Positions 1-6,283 of a stretch of DNA of 38,113 nt are shown piece after piece. Where the stretch lies: assembly GCA_052032225.1 (NCBI GenBank), contig JBPEWY010000035.1:1-38113 (forward strand), in the 5' to 3' direction. This stretch comes from JBPEWY01 sp052032225. GTDB taxonomy: Bacteria > Bacteroidota > Bacteroidia > Flavobacteriales > Flavobacteriaceae. A program made the position numbers and the translations under genes. Each line of letters starts with the position of its first letter. Within the stretch, counting starts at the first letter, position 1. Under the pieces are notes generated by a model. It did not search any database. It saw only the letters and a list, made by a program, of their open reading frames with translations, and was not told the DNA's origin.

Positions 1-701
1 GGAAAAACAATACTATTAACTACGCAACAATAAAAAACGCTACAGTAGGTTTGTTGGTTGAAAGCAGTGCAGTAAGCAATACACAAAATCTTACGATTAC
101 CAATTCTCAAATTTACAATAGTGCAATTGCAGGTATTTGGAGTAAAGCAGCCACAATTACAGCCCTAAATACAGTAATTGGAAATAGCGGACAAGTAAAT
201 GTTTATTGTAGTGCCGGAGGCAACTATGAGTTTACACATTGTACCATAGCAAATTACTGGCAAAATGGGTTTAGAGACACGCCCGCTTTATTAGTAACAA
301 ACTATTTAACACTAAGCGATAATAGCGTTATTACAGGAGATCTTAATGCTGCTTTTACAAATTGTATTATATACGGCAACAATTCTCAAGAATTTTATTT
401 AGATGCCGTCCCGGAGCAATCTTTTAATTTTAGTTTTACCAATAACCTAATTAAGTTTGAACAAAACGGGAATACAAATAATAGTTTATTAGATTTCACC
501 CTTTCAAACTACAGTAATAATATTTTTAACGAATTACCGGATTTTAAAAACCCTCAAGAAAATAGCTTTATTATTGGTAGTAGCTCTGCAGCAATAAACA
601 AAGCGCTTTTAGAAGCAGCCCAACAAGTTCCTGAAGATATTTTAGGTAACAACAGAACTTCGGCTCCAGATATTGGAGCTTACCAGCATGAAGAATTTTA
701 A
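1..701 (+). CDS. C-terminal part of a right-handed beta-helix surface protein (5' truncated)
   Basis: The reading frame is open from the left edge, so the start lies outside the window and about 230 residues of the C-terminus are seen. The sequence is rich in Asn, Thr, Ser and Ile with spaced NSQIYNS / NNLIKFEQN / NCIIYGNNS stretches, as in parallel beta-helix (pectate-lyase-like) repeats. It ends in PDIGAYQ, which resembles the PDIGAYE ending of choice-of-anchor Q type beta-helix proteins. Such proteins are usually exported and sit at the cell surface; the signal peptide or lipobox would be upstream and is not visible. Substrate unknown. The TAA stop (699-701) overlaps the stop of proC on the other strand. 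The internal ATG or TTG codons near position 51 are not taken as starts because the repeat pattern continues upstream of them. Confidence 0.75.
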   Translation, partial: KNNTINYATIKNATVGLLVESSAVSNTQNLTITNSQIYNSAIAGIWSKAATITALNTVIGNSGQVNVYCSAGGNYEFTHCTIANYWQNGFRDTPALLVTNYLTLSDNSVITGDLNAAFTNCIIYGNNSQEFYLDAVPEQSFNFSFTNNLIKFEQNGNTNNSLLDFTLSNYSNNIFNELPDFKNPQENSFIIGSSSAAINKALLEAAQQVPEDILGNNRTSAPDIGAYQHEEF

Positions 702-1504
702 CCGGAAGCTCCAATTTCTGTTGCTCTTTTAAAAGCAGCAAAAGCAGCCTGCTTAATTAACTCTTTTACATTATTATCTTCCATACTTTCTAAGGCTGCT
801 TGAGTAGTTCCACCTTTAGAAGCCACCTTGTCCATCCATTTTTTCGGAGACAAATCAGATTCGTTAAATAATGTTACGGCTCCATCAAAAGTATGTACTA
901 CTAACGTTCTTGCATCTTCTTCAGAAAATCCTAATTTTTGAGCTGCTTCTAACATAGATTGCATAAAATAAAACACATAAGCCGGTCCGCTCCCTGAAAT
1001 TCCTGTAGATGCATCTATTAACTGTTCTGAACTAACATAAACCGCCTTGCCGGTAGATTCTAATAGCTTTTTTAGCGTAATTAATTCTACTTTAGACACA
1101 TCAGATGATGCTGTATACGATGTAACACCCTTGCCTACTTTAGCCGGTAAGTTAGGCATAGTCCTAACTACTTTATTTATTGCCAGTTGCTCTTGCACTT
1201 GCGCAATGGTTACTCCTGCCATTAACGATACTATTATTTGTTGATTTGTAACCAGTGGTTTCATTTGTTTAAAAAGAGCTTCTGCATGATAAGGCTTTAC
1301 AGCTAATAAAATTACATGGCTTTTAGGTAAACATTCTTCTAACTCAGAGAAAACTAAAAAACGACTGTTTTTAGCTAAATCTTCTCTCTTTTGTGCATCA
1401 GTATCATAAATTAAAACCTTTTTTCCTTCAAGTAAAGCAGATTGGGTAAGCCCCATGGCATAGGTATACCCCATGTTGCCCGCTCCTATTACTAATACAT
1501 TCAT
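698..1504 (-). CDS. proC: Pyrroline-5-carboxylate reductase
   Basis: Catalyses the last step of proline synthesis, the NAD(P)H-dependent reduction of 1-pyrroline-5-carboxylate, in the cytoplasm. At 268 residues it has family length. The N-terminal Rossmann motif VIGAGNMG (residues 5-12) binds the nucleotide. The dimerisation and active-site region shows GISGSGPAYV around residues 167-177 and ASKGGTTQAALE around 226-238, the ProC signature. The ATG at 1504 places the Rossmann strand directly at the N-terminus, as is usual. It lies downstream of glyA on the same strand but is separated from it by 237 bases and a terminator, so it is probably transcribed separately. No clear TAnnTTTG element was found in front of it. 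It converges on the beta-helix gene with a 4-base overlap of stop codons. Confidence 0.95.
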   Translation of the reverse strand: MNVLVIGAGNMGYTYAMGLTQSALLEGKKVLIYDTDAQKREDLAKNSRFLVFSELEECLPKSHVILLAVKPYHAEALFKQMKPLVTNQQIIVSLMAGVTIAQVQEQLAINKVVRTMPNLPAKVGKGVTSYTASSDVSKVELITLKKLLESTGKAVYVSSEQLIDASTGISGSGPAYVFYFMQSMLEAAQKLGFSEEDARTLVVHTFDGAVTLFNESDLSPKKWMDKVASKGGTTQAALESMEDNNVKELIKQAAFAAFKRATEIGASG

Positions 1505-1689
1505 AAATTATTTTTTTGTTTAAGTAAAACACAAGGACCATGCGAAAAAATAGTTCTTTTTAAAATATTTAATGATGCCTTAATTTTATTAATAGATTTT
1601 AAAAGAAATGCTTGCTTTATTATTATTTTATTAATTGATGTAAAACCAGCCCCTGACAAGAAGTCAAAAACACTGATTATATGGCATAA

Positions 1690-1720
1690 AAAAATCCCCA
1701 AGCAAAATACTTGAGGATTT
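1690..1720 (-). terminator. Rho-independent terminator of glyA
   Basis: On the minus strand AAATCCTCAAG pairs with CTTGGGGATTT across a 7-base loop (one G-U pair) and is followed by a run of T residues. It begins about 20 bases after the glyA stop codon. The rest of 1505-1741 is AT-rich and shows no convincing gene: a 66-codon frame at 1501-1701 on the minus strand begins inside this hairpin and has no recognisable protein features. Confidence 0.75.
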
Positions 1721-1741
1721 TATAGTAAGCATATTTTAATA

Positions 1742-3016
1742 TTACCAAACAAACAAAGGTCTGTTGGCCATCATTTCATACACTTTATTAGCAACTCCTT
1801 CTAACACCTTTTCATTTTCATGATTAGTAATTACTTCATCTATATAAGCCACTACTGCTTCCATATCGGTTTCTTTTAAACCTCTGGTTGTAATGGCAGG
1901 AGTACCTACTCTAATTCCACTAGTAACAAATGGACTTTTATCATCAAACGGCACCATGTTTTTATTTACTGTTATATCTGCCTTACCCAACGCCTCTTCT
2001 GCTTGTTTCCCGGTAATGTTTTTATTTCTTAAATCTATAAGCATCATATGGTTATCTGTACCGCCGGAAATAATATTATAACCTCTATCTACAAAGGCTT
2101 CTGCCATTGCTTTAGCATTTTTTTGTACCTGAATTATATAGTGTAAAAAGTTATCAGATAATGCTTCACCAAAGGCAACTGCTTTAGCAGCAATAATATG
2201 CTCTAACGGACCACCTTGATTGCCGGGAAAAACAGCACTATCTAATAAAGATGACATTTTTCTGAGCGACCCATTTTTTAACGTAATTCCGAACGGATTT
2301 TCAAAATCTTTCCCAATCATAATCATTCCTCCACGTGGTCCTCTTAATGTTTTATGTGTTGTTGTAGTTACAACATGACAGTGCGGTAGCGGATCATTTA
2401 ATATTCCTTTCGCTATTAGTCCAGCCGGATGAGAAATATCGGCCATTAAAATAGCGTCAACACTATCGGCTATTTCTCTAAATCGTTTAAAGTCTATATC
2501 TCTGGAATAGGCAGATGCCCCTGCAATAATAAGTTTTGGTTTATGCTCATCGGCCATTTTAGCAACATGCTCGTAATCTATATAGCCCGTATCTTTATCT
2601 ACACCATAAAATACCGGATTATACAATTTCCCGGAAAAATTTACCGGTGAGCCATGAGTAAGGTGTCCTCCGTGCGATAAATCAAACCCTAAAATAGTAT
2701 CGCCAGGTTTTAAGCAGGCTGCAAAAACAGCTGTGTTTGCTTGCGAACCACTATGAGGTTGAACATTAACCCATTCTGCTCCAAAAAGTGCTTTGGCTCG
2801 TTCTATAGCTATATTTTCTACTTCATCTACAATTTCACATCCTCCGTAATAACGTTTGCCGGGATATCCTTCTGCATATTTATTGGTTAATACAGAGCCA
2901 GCAGCTTGCATTACTTGTTCACTCACAAAATTTTCTGAAGCAATAAGTTCTAAGCCTTCTATTTGGCGTTCTCTTTCGGCTTCTATAAGCTCAAAAATCT
3001 GTTCGTCGCGTTGCAT
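1742..3016 (-). CDS. glyA: Serine hydroxymethyltransferase
   Basis: PLP enzyme that interconverts serine and glycine while charging tetrahydrofolate with a one-carbon unit; cytoplasmic. At 424 residues it is full length. Visible landmarks are LIASENFVS near residue 24, YPGKRYYGG at 51-59, SGSQAN at 89-94, ADISHPAGL (Asp193, His196, PLP contacts) and TTTTHKTLRGPRGG with Lys222 as the PLP Schiff-base residue. The start MQRDEQIFELI is the usual N-terminus of the flavobacterial enzyme. It is divergent from fahA; the 114-base gap carries a -7-like element for each gene. A strong hairpin terminator follows. No glycine riboswitch was seen in the short leader. Confidence 0.97.
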   Translation of the reverse strand: MQRDEQIFELIEAERERQIEGLELIASENFVSEQVMQAAGSVLTNKYAEGYPGKRYYGGCEIVDEVENIAIERAKALFGAEWVNVQPHSGSQANTAVFAACLKPGDTILGFDLSHGGHLTHGSPVNFSGKLYNPVFYGVDKDTGYIDYEHVAKMADEHKPKLIIAGASAYSRDIDFKRFREIADSVDAILMADISHPAGLIAKGILNDPLPHCHVVTTTTHKTLRGPRGGMIMIGKDFENPFGITLKNGSLRKMSSLLDSAVFPGNQGGPLEHIIAAKAVAFGEALSDNFLHYIIQVQKNAKAMAEAFVDRGYNIISGGTDNHMMLIDLRNKNITGKQAEEALGKADITVNKNMVPFDDKSPFVTSGIRVGTPAITTRGLKETDMEAVVAYIDEVITNHENEKVLEGVANKVYEMMANRPLFVW

Positions 3017-3041
3017 AATTCTCTATTCGTTAAATAATCAT

Positions 3042-3049
3042 CAAAAATA
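3042..3049 (-). promoter_or_regulatory. Candidate -7 element for glyA
   Basis: TATTTTTG on the minus strand fits the Bacteroidetes -7 consensus TAnnTTTG and lies 26-33 bases before the glyA start. A TTTG lies upstream but with only a 14-base spacer, shorter than the usual 17-23, so the -33 part is not supported. Confidence 0.35.
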
Positions 3050-3081
3050 GTAATTCCGATGCTCAAATAAGCGGAAAATAA

Positions 3082-3089
3082 TATATTTG
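3082..3089 (+). promoter_or_regulatory. Candidate -7 element for fahA
   Basis: TATATTTG fits TAnnTTTG and lies about 42 bases before the fahA ATG, in the divergent glyA/fahA gap. No TTG at the expected -33 distance was seen. Confidence 0.35.
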
Positions 3090-3130
3090 ACAAAACTTTT
3101 TTTAACACACTAAACCAACTTTAGTTTACT

Positions 3131-4423
3131 ATGCCACATAAAACAAACGACCCTAATAAAAAATCTTGGATTCCGGTTCCCGAAAATTCAGATTTCCCAA
3201 TTCAGAATATTCCTTTTGGTGTTTTTTTAACCAGAGACGATATTATTACAATTGGAACCAGAATTGGAGATACAGCTATAGATTTAGGTGCTTTGCATCA
3301 GCTTGGATATTTTGAAGGAATACCTCTTACAGACGATATTTTTCTTCAAGACACGTTAAACGATTTCATATCTGACGGAAAGAAAACCTGGAGGCTCGTT
3401 AGAAACAGAATTTCTGAAATATTCGATATAAATAACCCAAAATTAAGAGATAACGAAGAACACAAAAAAATTGTATTATTTTCTCTAGATGAGATAGAAA
3501 TGCAATTGCCGGTGCAAATTGGCGATTACACAGATTTCTACTCAAGTAAAGAGCATGCTACCAACGTAGGTAAAATGTTTAGAGATCCGGAAAATGCACT
3601 ATTACCTAACTGGTTGCATATACCGGTTGGTTATCACGGCAGGAGCTCTACCATAATTCCTTCGGGAATTCCTATTCACAGACCGGTTGGACAAACCATG
3701 CCTGCCGGAGCCGATAAGCCTGTTTTTGGTCCGTCGAAATTATTAGATTTTGAACTGGAAATGGCTTTTATAACCACCGATGCTAACGTTCTTGGAGAAC
3801 CCATTCCGGTAGATGAAGCAGAAGAGTACATTTTTGGAATGGTATTGTTTAATGATTGGAGTGCACGCGATATACAAAAATGGGAGTACGTACCACTTGG
3901 TCCATTTTTAGGTAAAAACTTTGCATCATCAATCTCTCCGTGGATAGTAACTTTAGATGCTTTAGAGCCTTTTAGAGTAGCATCGCCTAAACAAGATCCG
4001 GAGCCACTGCCCTATTTAAGAAGTACCGGTAAAAAAAGCTTTGATATTAATTTAGAGGTAGCTATTACTCCGGAAGGTGGCGAACCCGTAACCGTAACAA
4101 AATCTAATTTTAAATATATGTACTGGAACATGTCTCAGCAATTGGCGCACCATACCGTGAATGGTTGTAAAATTAATAGTGGAGACATGATGGCAAGCGG
4201 AACAATATCAGGTCCTACACCAGATTCGTACGGCTCTATGCTAGAACTAACCTGGAGAGGCGAAAAACCTATAAAAATGAAAGATGGTACCGAACGTAAG
4301 TTTATAAATGATGGTGATACGGTTACCATGCGTGGTTATTGTAAAAATGATAAGGTTAGAATAGGTTTTGGAGAGGTTAGCACTAAAATATTACCTCCGT
4401 TTGCTTCAATAAAAAACAAATAG
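3131..4423 (+). CDS. fahA: Fumarylacetoacetase
   Basis: Hydrolyses 4-fumarylacetoacetate to fumarate and acetoacetate, the last step of tyrosine/phenylalanine (homogentisate) breakdown. The 430 residues match the eukaryote-like FAH family: an N-terminal domain to about residue 125, then the FAH fold. Metal and catalytic positions known from the mouse enzyme are present: DYTDFYSS (Asp135), EHATNVG (His142), FELEM (Glu208, Glu210), NDWSARDIQ (Asp242) and GKNF (Lys262), with GYHGRSSTI at 168-176. hmgA and hppD are not next to it, so it stands alone between glyA and an unrelated lipoprotein gene. A hairpin follows the stop codon. Confidence 0.96.
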   Translation: MPHKTNDPNKKSWIPVPENSDFPIQNIPFGVFLTRDDIITIGTRIGDTAIDLGALHQLGYFEGIPLTDDIFLQDTLNDFISDGKKTWRLVRNRISEIFDINNPKLRDNEEHKKIVLFSLDEIEMQLPVQIGDYTDFYSSKEHATNVGKMFRDPENALLPNWLHIPVGYHGRSSTIIPSGIPIHRPVGQTMPAGADKPVFGPSKLLDFELEMAFITTDANVLGEPIPVDEAEEYIFGMVLFNDWSARDIQKWEYVPLGPFLGKNFASSISPWIVTLDALEPFRVASPKQDPEPLPYLRSTGKKSFDINLEVAITPEGGEPVTVTKSNFKYMYWNMSQQLAHHTVNGCKINSGDMMASGTISGPTPDSYGSMLELTWRGEKPIKMKDGTERKFINDGDTVTMRGYCKNDKVRIGFGEVSTKILPPFASIKNK

Positions 4424-4450
4424 TGAATTTTATCGTTATAACTAAACTAT

Positions 4451-4473
4451 AAACCCGCACATAATGCGGGTTT
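4451..4473 (+). terminator. Hairpin terminator of fahA
   Basis: AAACCCGCA pairs perfectly with TGCGGGTTT across a 5-base CATAA loop, 27 bases after the fahA stop. The following run is short (TTTATATGTTT), so termination may be incomplete. Confidence 0.65.
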
Positions 4474-4531
4474 ATATGTTTGGCATTATCCTTGAAAGGC
4501 CCTAATTATAAACAAATCAAACTTAACTGCC

Positions 4532-5716
4532 ATGAAAAAATTTATACTACTTATGTGTATTACAATTGCTCTAGGAGCTTGTAACACTGCTAAAAAAACA
4601 CAAAAAGCCATCAACTCAGGCAACTACGATGGTGCTATAAATATTGCTTTAAACAAGCTTAGAGATAACAAAACTAAAAAAGGCAACCAAGAGTATATTG
4701 TTATGCTCGAAGAAGCCTTTATAAAAGCTGTTTCTAGAGATGTAAACCATATAAAGTTTTTAGAAAAAGATGGTAATCCTGAGAATTTTGAAGCTATTTA
4801 CGAAACGTATTTAGGCTTAAGAAACAGGCAAGAGCGCATTAAACCTTTGTTACCATTATATATTGTAGATAAAAACAGAAATGCTAAGTTTACTTTTAAG
4901 GATTATACCAATCAAATAATAAACTATAAAAACAAAACATCTGAATATTTATACAACAAAGCTTCAGAATTATTAGAAAACGGGATCACAAAGTTAGATT
5001 TCAGGAAAGCATACGATGATTTTGCGTACTTACAAAAAATAAACCCTAATTATAAAGATGTAGAAACCAAGCTAAATATTGCTCATAATAAAGGCACAAA
5101 CTATGTTATTGTAAGTATGTACAATGACTCTAATATGGTTATCCCTGAAGCTTTAGAAGCCGATTTACTAAGTTTTAACAGCTATGGTATTAATGATTTT
5201 TGGACAGAATACCATGTAAATCCGCTTCAAGAAGTCTCGTATGATTATAGCATGGATGTAGCTTTCACTGCTATTAATATTTCGCCGGAGCAAATAAAAG
5301 AGCGACAAATAATTAAAGAAAAGCAAATAAAAGATGGCGAAACTCCTGCTTTAGATGAAAACGGCAACAAACTAAAAGATAGTTTAGGCAACTACATTAT
5401 GGTAGATAAGTTTAAAACTATTAGATGCACTTTTTACGAGTTTAATCAATATAAAGCAGTTGATGTTGTTGGGCAGGTAACATTTACCGATTTGCAAAAC
5501 AACCAACCCATAAACTCATATCCTTTAGCCAGTGGTTTTGAGTTTAACCATGTTTTTGCAACTTACGATGGCGATAAAAGAGCTTTAGACGATGCTATGC
5601 TTTCGTTAATAAACGTAAGGCAAGTTCCTTTTCCTACCCATGAAGAAATGATTTTTAATGCAGCAGAAGATTTAAAACAAAAACTTAAAGCAATACTTAG
5701 AAAACAACGATTTTAA
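4532..5716 (+). CDS. Unrecognised lipoprotein with N-terminal helical repeat-like region
   Basis: I do not recognise the family. The N-terminus has three early Lys and hydrophobic residues leading to the lipobox LGAC, with Cys17 as the predicted lipidation site, so it is likely anchored in the outer membrane. Residues 25-190 are helical with spacing that recalls TPR-type pairs (INSGNYDGAINIALNKL, RKAYDDFAYLQKINPNYKDV). The C-terminal half (about 195-385) looks like a separate domain, with VIVSMYNDSNMVIPEAL and a beta-rich end. Its 394 codons run unbroken from an ATG that gives a clean signal sequence. It stands alone between a terminator at each end. A role in envelope upkeep would be a guess. 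Confidence 0.85.
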   Translation: MKKFILLMCITIALGACNTAKKTQKAINSGNYDGAINIALNKLRDNKTKKGNQEYIVMLEEAFIKAVSRDVNHIKFLEKDGNPENFEAIYETYLGLRNRQERIKPLLPLYIVDKNRNAKFTFKDYTNQIINYKNKTSEYLYNKASELLENGITKLDFRKAYDDFAYLQKINPNYKDVETKLNIAHNKGTNYVIVSMYNDSNMVIPEALEADLLSFNSYGINDFWTEYHVNPLQEVSYDYSMDVAFTAINISPEQIKERQIIKEKQIKDGETPALDENGNKLKDSLGNYIMVDKFKTIRCTFYEFNQYKAVDVVGQVTFTDLQNNQPINSYPLASGFEFNHVFATYDGDKRALDDAMLSLINVRQVPFPTHEEMIFNAAEDLKQKLKAILRKQRF

Positions 5717-5718
5717 TT

Positions 5719-5745
5719 AAAAACTCGCCTCCGGGCGAGTTTTTT
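5719..5745. terminator. Bidirectional terminator between the lipoprotein gene and ytxJ
   Basis: ACTCGCC (5723-5729) pairs with GGCGAGT (5734-5740) across the tetraloop TCCG, giving C(UCCG)G in the plus-strand RNA, a UNCG-class tetraloop. A residues precede and T residues follow, so it reads as a terminator on both strands. The plus-strand T run touches the ytxJ stop codon. Confidence 0.85.
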
Positions 5746-6140
5746 TATAAATATTCCTCTATTGCTTTAGCACTAATGCTTCCGTGAGAAGCATTGTAAA
5801 TCGCTTTTCCATCTTTAACAAGTATAACTTGAGGACTTTCATGTTTTACACTCAAAATCTCTGCAGCTGCATTAGACACATCTCTGTAGAGCAAAACATC
5901 TAGAAAGTGCATTTTAATTTCTTGGTTGTCCCAATTAAAGTCTCGCTCAAAATTAGTTAGCGCCATTCTACTAATTCCACAACGTGTAGAGTGTTTAAAC
6001 AACAATTGAGGTTGAGTGTAAGACTCTTTAATTATTTGTTTAATCTGATTTACATTATACACTGTATTCCAATTAGTTAACAAAGATTTTTGTTTTGTTT
6101 CTTTTCCTGATGATGAAAAAAGTTTAGCTAAAAATCCCAT
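5745..6140 (-). CDS. ytxJ: YtxJ-like bacillithiol-system redox protein (monothiol thioredoxin fold)
   Basis: A small cytoplasmic thioredoxin-fold protein of the YtxJ (DUF2847) family, linked in other bacteria to bacillithiol-dependent redox reactions. The 131 residues fit: a strand-helix start (NWNTVYNVNQIKQIIKES), the active-site stretch FKHSTRCGIS with the single Cys54, then FLDVLLYRDVSNAAAEIL and the cis-Pro region SPQVILVKDGK. Members commonly have CPxS at the active site; here the residue after Cys54 is Gly. There is no second cysteine, consistent with a monothiol mechanism. Start ATG at 6140; a -7-like TATTTTTG lies just upstream. It is divergent from clpB and closed by a bidirectional hairpin. 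Family assignment is good; a bacillithiol role in this organism is inference. Confidence 0.85.
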   Translation of the reverse strand: MGFLAKLFSSSGKETKQKSLLTNWNTVYNVNQIKQIIKESYTQPQLLFKHSTRCGISRMALTNFERDFNWDNQEIKMHFLDVLLYRDVSNAAAEILSVKHESPQVILVKDGKAIYNASHGSISAKAIEEYL

Positions 6141-6160
6141 AGAAAGCTATTTAATATTTA

Positions 6161-6168
6161 CAAAAATA
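6161..6168 (-). promoter_or_regulatory. Candidate -7 element for ytxJ
   Basis: TATTTTTG on the minus strand, 21-28 bases before the ytxJ ATG, fits TAnnTTTG. No -33 TTG at normal spacing was seen. Confidence 0.35.
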
Positions 6169-6203
6169 ATCCGTCAAAATGTCTCTAAAAATAATAAAAA
6201 ACA

Positions 6204-6245
6204 AGTCAAATAGTCAGCTATTGCAACTTGGAATAACTATTGACT
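6204..6245. promoter_or_regulatory. Dyad in the ytxJ/clpB divergent region
   Basis: AGTCAAATAGT (6204-6214) is matched by the inverted ACTATTGACT (6236-6245), with one bulged A and a 21-base spacer. It lies 39-80 bases before the clpB ATG. It is not the CtsR or CIRCE heat-shock operator: the arms and spacing differ. A regulator site or RNA stem is possible but unproven. Confidence 0.35.
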
Positions 6246-6283
6246 AATCATAAGTGTTAACAATTAAAACATAAAAATACAAT

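Noticed and set aside
1501..1701. 66-codon frame on the minus strand between proC and glyA
   Set aside because: It begins inside the glyA terminator, has low-complexity Ile/Lys-rich content and no recognisable signal or domain; likely AT-rich chance.
6204..6220. CtsR-like operator (AGTCAAAT / AGTCAGCT tandem) before clpB
   Set aside because: The repeat period is 8, not the 10 of the CtsR site, and CtsR belongs to Firmicutes; only the dyad is kept as an observation.
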